A program made the position numbers and the translations under genes. DNA of 22,462 nt from Chara braunii. Its lineage: Eukaryota; Streptophyta; Charophyceae; Charales; Characeae. Under the pieces are notes generated by a model. That model ran no database searches. It saw only the letters and a list, made by a program, of their open reading frames with translations, and was not told the origin of the DNA. Where the stretch lies: positions 926,797 through 949,258 of the forward strand of contig BFEA01000134.1 in the NCBI GenBank assembly GCA_003427395.1, in the 5' to 3' direction. Of the stretch, positions 18,231-22,462 are shown piece after piece (the stretch's first letter is position 1; each line of letters starts with the position of its first letter).

Positions 18231-18376
18231 CCAGTACCCCCTGAAAGTGCTCGGCTTTAACGGCCAGCCAAAAGTGGAAATCGTGCCTTTTCCACTTGGC
18301 TGAATCGGACCTAACGGGCCCGTTCATCCCCAAATCCATGTCCGTTAACGCCGAGCACACTTTCAGGAGGTACTGG
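18231..18376. mobile_element. Foldback / MITE-like element with nested inner hairpin
   Basis: The left arm at 18231-18263 (CCAGTACCCCCTGAAAGTG...) and the right arm at 18342-18376 (...CACTTTCAGGAGGTACTGG) are complementary apart from a 2-base gap and a few mismatches. Inside is a second inverted repeat (AGCCAAAAGTGGAAA at 18266-18280 with TTTTCCACTTGGCT at 18288-18301) and a perfect palindrome AACGGGCCCGTT (18313-18324). TTAACGG words recur in and around it. No coding capacity; class unknown. Confidence 0.65.
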
Positions 18377-18748
18377 TGGGGTAATGTAGAAGCTGCAGTT
18401 CAGTATGATCTTAGGGCCAGATCTCACTGGCAAGGACTATTGGAATAAGAGCCTGAGAGCCTCGTTCCACCCCACTTGAGTTCAAGTGCGACGTCAAAAA
18501 TCATCGTTCCACCCCGCCCTAGAGAAATGCTTTTTTGTTTTCACATTTTGCATCTCAAGTGCCCGCTCTTGAAACTCAAGTGCAGCCCAGGCAAAATCGC
18601 ACTTGGGTTTCAGCCGCGGGTGCAGGGTTTTTTTTTTTTTTTTTTTTTTTTTACGGCCTGTGTTCCTGGTTCACGGCATGTCCTTCTTGCGGTCCAGTGA
18701 GCAACGGCTACCGGTGGCGGTACCGGGTGCCAGCAGTGGAACTCTGAA
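18377..18748. other. Non-coding DNA with repeated words and poly-T
   Basis: TCGTTCCACCCC occurs twice (about 18463 and 18504), and CTTGAG/CTCAAG and CAAGTGC words recur. A run of 25 T lies at 18628-18652. No gene seen. Confidence 0.55.
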
Positions 18749-18950
18749 GTTTGGTGGCTGCGGCTTTCTGCGGGCCGTTGGGGCACACACGCGCGGAGAC
18801 TGTTGTAGCGCGCGGTGCATCGATAGCGAGTTGGGGAGATTCAAATCAGGAGTTTGGTGGCTGCAGATTCCTGCGGGCCGTTGGGGCACACACGCGCGGT
18901 GACCGTTGTAGCGCGCAGTGCATCATCGTCGAGGTGGGAAGATTGAAATC
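18749..18950. repeat. 103-bp tandem duplication upstream of the Myb-like gene
   Basis: GTTTGGTGGCTGC begins at 18749 and at 18852. Both copies share GCGGGCCGTTGGGGCACACA and GTTGTAGCGCGC, then a GATTNAAATC tail. It could be the promoter region of the following gene; no TATA box is evident. Confidence 0.85.
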
Positions 18951-19138
18951 GGTCGCAAGCCGCAGCTGCTCGTAGCCGTTTGGACGCTGCGTTCTGGCCA
19001 AGGGATGTTTTCCATCGGCAGGTTTACATGGCAGTACAAGAGAAGCACGGTTGCTGCAGGTTGCTGCACCGGCGTTCATACGTGCTTCTGCAAACATCCG
19101 TTGTCGTTTCCTGTCCTCTGCGCTGTGCTGCGACGTGC

Positions 19139-20844
19139 ATGGCGGACCATGCGAGGAAGTTGTCGCTGCTTTGTGTCCTCATCCTCCTATTGCTGCTCCT
19201 GCTCATACTGCACCTTTGGTCTTCGAGGCGTGCAAGGGTTGTGCCCCACAAGCTGAAACCGATGAGATCGAGCAAGCGTATGGCGTGCAAAGGAGGGATG
19301 GGTGCCCGCGGCGACGGGGCGGACATGTTCATGCACAGGGTTATGGGGGGTGGCGTCGAGGGCTGTTTTCAGTCGGACACACCACGTTACGATCCAGCAC
19401 TTTATGCGCACCTGCCGCAGCATCTTCAGCCCCTTCCCGACGATGAGAATTGGCAGCCGCCTCCATCGACATTCGACCTCGCGCACGGCTCCACACAGTC
19501 CCTATCGGACAGTGGAGTGTGGGTGCAAGATCAGCGGCCGAGGCAGGGGCCAATGACGTCGCTTCTGTTCGACGGATCGCAGCAGGGAATGTGCCCACCC
19601 CTCGATCTGCAGTTGTCTTCGGGGGGTCACCCTGCCGCGTCGCGAACGCTTATCATCAATCCCGCCAGCCGTTCGGAGGGAGACGCGTCAGTCGGACAGT
19701 CGGCTCGGCGGCCGGGTGCTGCGAGCTTGCAGCCAACAGCCGCACCTGCGAACATCAACATTCACATAGGTCCGACGGTGACGCGACCGACGACGAGGGT
19801 TCGGGCATCATCGCAGGGTACGCAAGCCAATGTCGTGGACGACATCACCGCCAAGGTGTCGACGATGCGCGCCACGAGTGACGGAGATGGCAGTGCCGCT
19901 GGGGGTGCGGACTGTGAAATCATGGAAGATGGAGCAGCAGACGACGTGGAGGACGAAGACGACGAAGTCGAGGCTGAGTAGCCATGGCCTACGACAAAGA
20001 GTCAGAAGAGAACGCCGGCGAGGAAACCAGCTCCGAAGGGGCGGGGGAAGGCGAAGGGAAGGAAGGGGGTGGCGAGAGCGGCAGTGGAAGGATAATATGG
20101 AGTCTGGATGACTCCATCACCCTCATCCACTGCAAGAGGGAGCAGGACGAAACTCTTGCTGCGGCGGGCCACAACTTTGCGAGGATGAAGACGAAGCAGT
20201 GGAAATGGACTGACATCGCGAAGAGGATGGAGGTGCAGGGAGTGACACGTGAGTGGGATGTGTGCATGAAGAGATGGGAGAATATGTTCTCGTGGTACAA
20301 AAAGGTGCAATGGAGGGAGAAGGAGTCCGGGTTGCAGTCGTTCTTCACGCTGACGCCGAAAGAACGAGCCGAGAAAGGGTACAAGTTCAAGATGGATCGC
20401 CGACTTTACCAGGCAATCCATGCCGGTCAGCACGGTAATCAAACCATCCACCCGCCGAATGTGGTGGACACGGGGGCTTCTGAGACACAGTCTGGTGCAA
20501 ACAACGGCGGCGCGGGCGAAACTTCGGCGAGCGAGAATGGGGATGGGGAGGCCGGTGAAGGCTGCGCGAGCAGGTCGTCAAGCGGGATGAAGTTCACAAA
20601 AAGGAAAAATGCAAGGCAGCAGGCTTTTGAGGCGGTGACGGACGTAATGTTCAGTCACTCAACAGTCGTGGCCGATTCTATGGACAGGGCAAGCAAACGA
20701 CAGTGCGACGTCCTTCAGCGATAGTGCGATATCATGGAGAGGGAGGTGAAAGTGCACGAGACACAGTGCGGCGTGATGGATGCGGGCCAGCGGATGTTGT
20801 GTGACGCTTTGTTGAAGATCGCAGAGGCGTTGTCACGCCCGTAG
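19139..20844 (+). pseudogene. Myb/SANT-like (trihelix-type) DNA-binding protein, broken
   Basis: From the ATG at 19139 there is a hydrophobic segment (LSLLCVLILLLLLLLILHLW) followed by SSRRAR, then a long disordered Gly/Pro/Ser-rich region and an acidic stretch (DDVEDEDDEVEAE). A TAG at 19979-19981 interrupts it. Past the stop, the same frame continues with a basic, AT-hook-like run (KRTPARKPAPKGRGKAKGRK). The frame then changes at a G5 run (20065-20069) into the Myb/SANT-like domain with its spaced tryptophans (IIWSLDDS, KQWKWTDIAKRM, CMKRWENMFSWYKK), then FFTLTPKERAEKGY and a Lys-rich patch. TAG at 20722-20724 interrupts a C-terminal coiled coil that continues to TAG at 20842-20844 (ending KIAEALSRP). 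The ATG at 19984 (CCATGG context) gives an intact 246-codon ORF over the Myb domain, but its first 30 or so residues are in the wrong frame for the basic region. It may derive from a transposon accessory (ORF1-like) protein, as in PIF/Harbinger; no transposase is visible here. Confidence 0.7.
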
Positions 20845-21590
20845 GAGGGGCAGCGTCGTGCAATGCAAGGGAGGGGGTACATGTCGGGCCGTCGGGGGGG
20901 GGGTTGGAATCGGGGGGCGAAGCGTGTTTTTTTTGCGAGGAATCGGGATAATCACCTTCCGCCCACCCCCGTAGTTTTTCTTTCGTCCGTACCACGCAAT
21001 CCATGCGTCGCGGAGGGGTGGAACGAGATCTTCCATGTTGTAAATTCATTTGTTTTTTTTTTTTCATTTTTGTTTTTGTATTTTCCTTGCCATGGAATGC
21101 ATTTTTTCGATTGTGTGTTCCAATCGGCACCTCCGTATAGAGCCGTCGAATCACGGGGTCGTAGGGTTCGGATTCGCTCGACGGGCGCTGCGCGAAGTCA
21201 TGTCTTGCGGGGCGAAGCATGTTTTTTTTGCGAGGAATCGGGATAATCACCTTCCGCCCACCCCCTGTTTTTTTCTTTCGTCCGTACCACGCAATCCATG
21301 CGTCGCGGAGGGGTGGAACGAGATCTTCCATGTTGTAAATTCATTTGTTTTTTTTTTTCGTTTTTGTTTTTGTATTTTCCTTGCCATGGAATGCATTTTT
21401 TCGATTGTGTGTTCCAATCGGCACCTCCGTATGGAGCCGTCGAATCATGACTGGTCGACGAGGAACAATCGGCACCTCCGTATGGAGCCGTCGAATCACG
21501 ACTGGTCGAATCACGACTGGTCGACGAGGAACAATGACGGTCTCCTACTGTCCAAGTTGCACCGCCCCACTCCAACACTCGTGCCACCTA
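20845..21590. other. Non-coding, tandemly duplicated DNA
   Basis: Two copies of a 295-bp-period unit, first at 20917-21211 and a shorter second at 21212 to about 21450, share GCGAAGC..GTTTTTTTTGCG, AATCACCTTCCGCCCACCCC and CTTGCCATGGAATGCATTTT. Then a 51-bp-period repeat (21415 and 21466; CAATCGGCACCTCCGTATGG) and a 15-bp tandem pair (TCGAATCACGACTGG at 21491 and 21506). A 49-bp piece in the first copy (about 21158-21206) matches the unrecognised ORF at about 21988-22034. Long ORFs here on both strands are repeat translations. Confidence 0.75.
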
Positions 21591-21611
21591 CCGCTGGCTA
21601 TATAACAGCGG
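21591..21611 (+). promoter_or_regulatory. TATA-box candidate inside a perfect inverted repeat
   Basis: CTATATAAC lies at 21598-21606, flanked by CCGCTG (21591-21596) and CAGCGG (21606-21611). It is about 205 bases upstream of the ATG at 21811, a plausible core promoter position for that ORF. No initiator was assigned. Confidence 0.4.
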
Positions 21612-21810
21612 CATACATGGTTATTATCATTGTGCTGCGCGGTGGTGGTCGTCGGCAGTGTCGTGCCGTGGCCGTTGAAGGCTGTCCACGTGTCAGAAGA
21701 GGGGGGCGTTGGGACACGGGTCGGGTTAAAGGGGAGTGCGGTGTCTACAAACGGTCGTGAAGGAATATTCTACATCGCCATTCCATCGACAACCATCTAA
21801 GGCGGCGACA

Positions 21811-22234
21811 ATGGACATCGTCATCTGTTGTCGCGGCGTGGTGCTTAACCGCACTGTCGTCTTCTACGAGTATCGGCACAGGAGAGGCGACGCGTAGGGA
21901 AGGGCAATGGAATTTGATCATCATGTCAACCGTGAGGACTTCAGATATTATGACGCGGACGCGAATGCGGTGACATATCTTGCGGTGGTCGTAGGGTTCG
22001 GATTCACTCGACGGGCGCTGTGCGAAGTCATCATGCACATCACGAGGGTCGGAACGGCTGTGCCGACCAGGTTCGTTGGCGGAGATGGTGCGCATGCTCA
22101 TCACTAATTTCGCCATGGAATTCCGTGACCGCATGCACCACCCGGCCACGTACACGGTGGTCCTTCATGCGCCTTTCGAGCAGAGGGAAGACCTGAATGG
22201 GGATATCGACATTTTGAGGGAGGGTATGTTCTGA
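21811..22234 (+). pseudogene. Unrecognised protein, broken ORF
   Basis: I do not recognise this protein. From ATG at 21811 it reads MDIVICCRGVVLNRTVVFYE and RHRRGDA, then TAG (21895-21897), then MEFDHHVNREDFRYYDADAN and VVVGFGFTRRALCEVI. This frame closes at 22105-22107. A +1 frame entered near 22070 continues as AEMVRMLITNFAMEFRDRMH and EQREDLNGDIDILREGMF to TGA at 22232-22234. Charged and hydrophobic residues alternate as in a real folded protein. The segment VVGFGF(A/T)RRAL is also encoded upstream at about 21158-21206. It could be another fragment of a transposon-related gene next to the Myb-like one; that is inference only. Confidence 0.35.
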
Positions 22235-22369
22235 CAGACGTCGTGGTTTGCTCTCTTTCTGTTGGAGCGGACTAACGGTACTTGTCTTTCGTGAAGTCGG
22301 CGACGGACGCGTGAACGTGTGTAGATTCAAATCCGTCGCATGAGCATGTGTAGGAGAGAGAGGGATCTG

Positions 22370-22372
<3 letters not shown>

Positions 22373-22462
<90 letters not shown>
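22373..22462. repeat. (GA)n microsatellite at window end
   Basis: At least 45 uninterrupted GA units run to the end of the window. Confidence 0.98.

Noticed and set aside
20732-21587. Long minus-strand ORFs rich in Arg/Lys over the 295-bp duplication
   Set aside because: The same peptides repeat in two frames because the DNA is duplicated; poly-T runs give Lys runs; no domain is recognisable.

Overview
The window looks like a repeat-rich stretch of a streptophyte nuclear genome. The protein families present resemble, from memory and unverified, the repeat proteins of the charophyte alga Chara braunii. Sequence evidence for a plant-lineage nuclear genome is two Ty3/gypsy (Metaviridae) LTR retrotransposons with tRNA-iMet-like primer binding sites, long microsatellites, MITE-like foldbacks and a Myb/SANT (trihelix-like) protein. 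I see no housekeeping gene, rRNA, tRNA gene or CRISPR array.

Layout. (1) About 1-5.4 kb: element A, a Ty3/gypsy retrotransposon on the minus strand, cut by the left window edge. Read right to left it has a putative LTR (from 4538), a primer binding site (4523-4534), an AT-rich repetitive leader, gag, protease, RT/RNase H and the first part of integrase. (2) 5.43-5.70 kb: short imperfect repeats. (3) 5.70-14.10 kb: element B, a plus-strand Ty3/gypsy retrotransposon with both LTR copies (5700-6196 and 13618-14101), primer binding site (6199-6210), a 1.5 kb leader, gag, protease, RT/RNase H, integrase and a chromodomain-like tail. (4) 14.1-18.7 kb: non-coding DNA with microsatellites, two copies of one MITE-like family, a foldback, minisatellites and a foreign 38-bp Tn5 mosaic-end junction at 17626-17663, which is a sequencing-library artefact. 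(5) 18.7-20.85 kb: a decayed Myb/SANT-like protein gene. (6) 20.85-22.46 kb: a 295-bp tandem duplication, a TATA-box candidate, an unrecognised broken ORF, and a terminal (GA)n tract.

How the genes work together. In each retrotransposon gag supplies the particle and nucleocapsid, and pol supplies protease, reverse transcriptase/RNase H and integrase. The most striking observation is that both elements end gag a few codons after a CCHC-type region with a canonical -1 frameshift heptamer touching a UGA stop (GGGAAAC-TGA in A, AAAAAAC-TGA in B), and in both the pol linker continues in the -1 frame. This suggests that gag:pol ratio was set by programmed -1 ribosomal frameshifting in two different families.

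Both elements and the Myb gene carry premature stops and frameshifts, so nothing here looks intact. Most premature stops are TAG, several of them explicable by CAG-to-TAG or TGG-to-TAG transitions, consistent with decay of methylated DNA.
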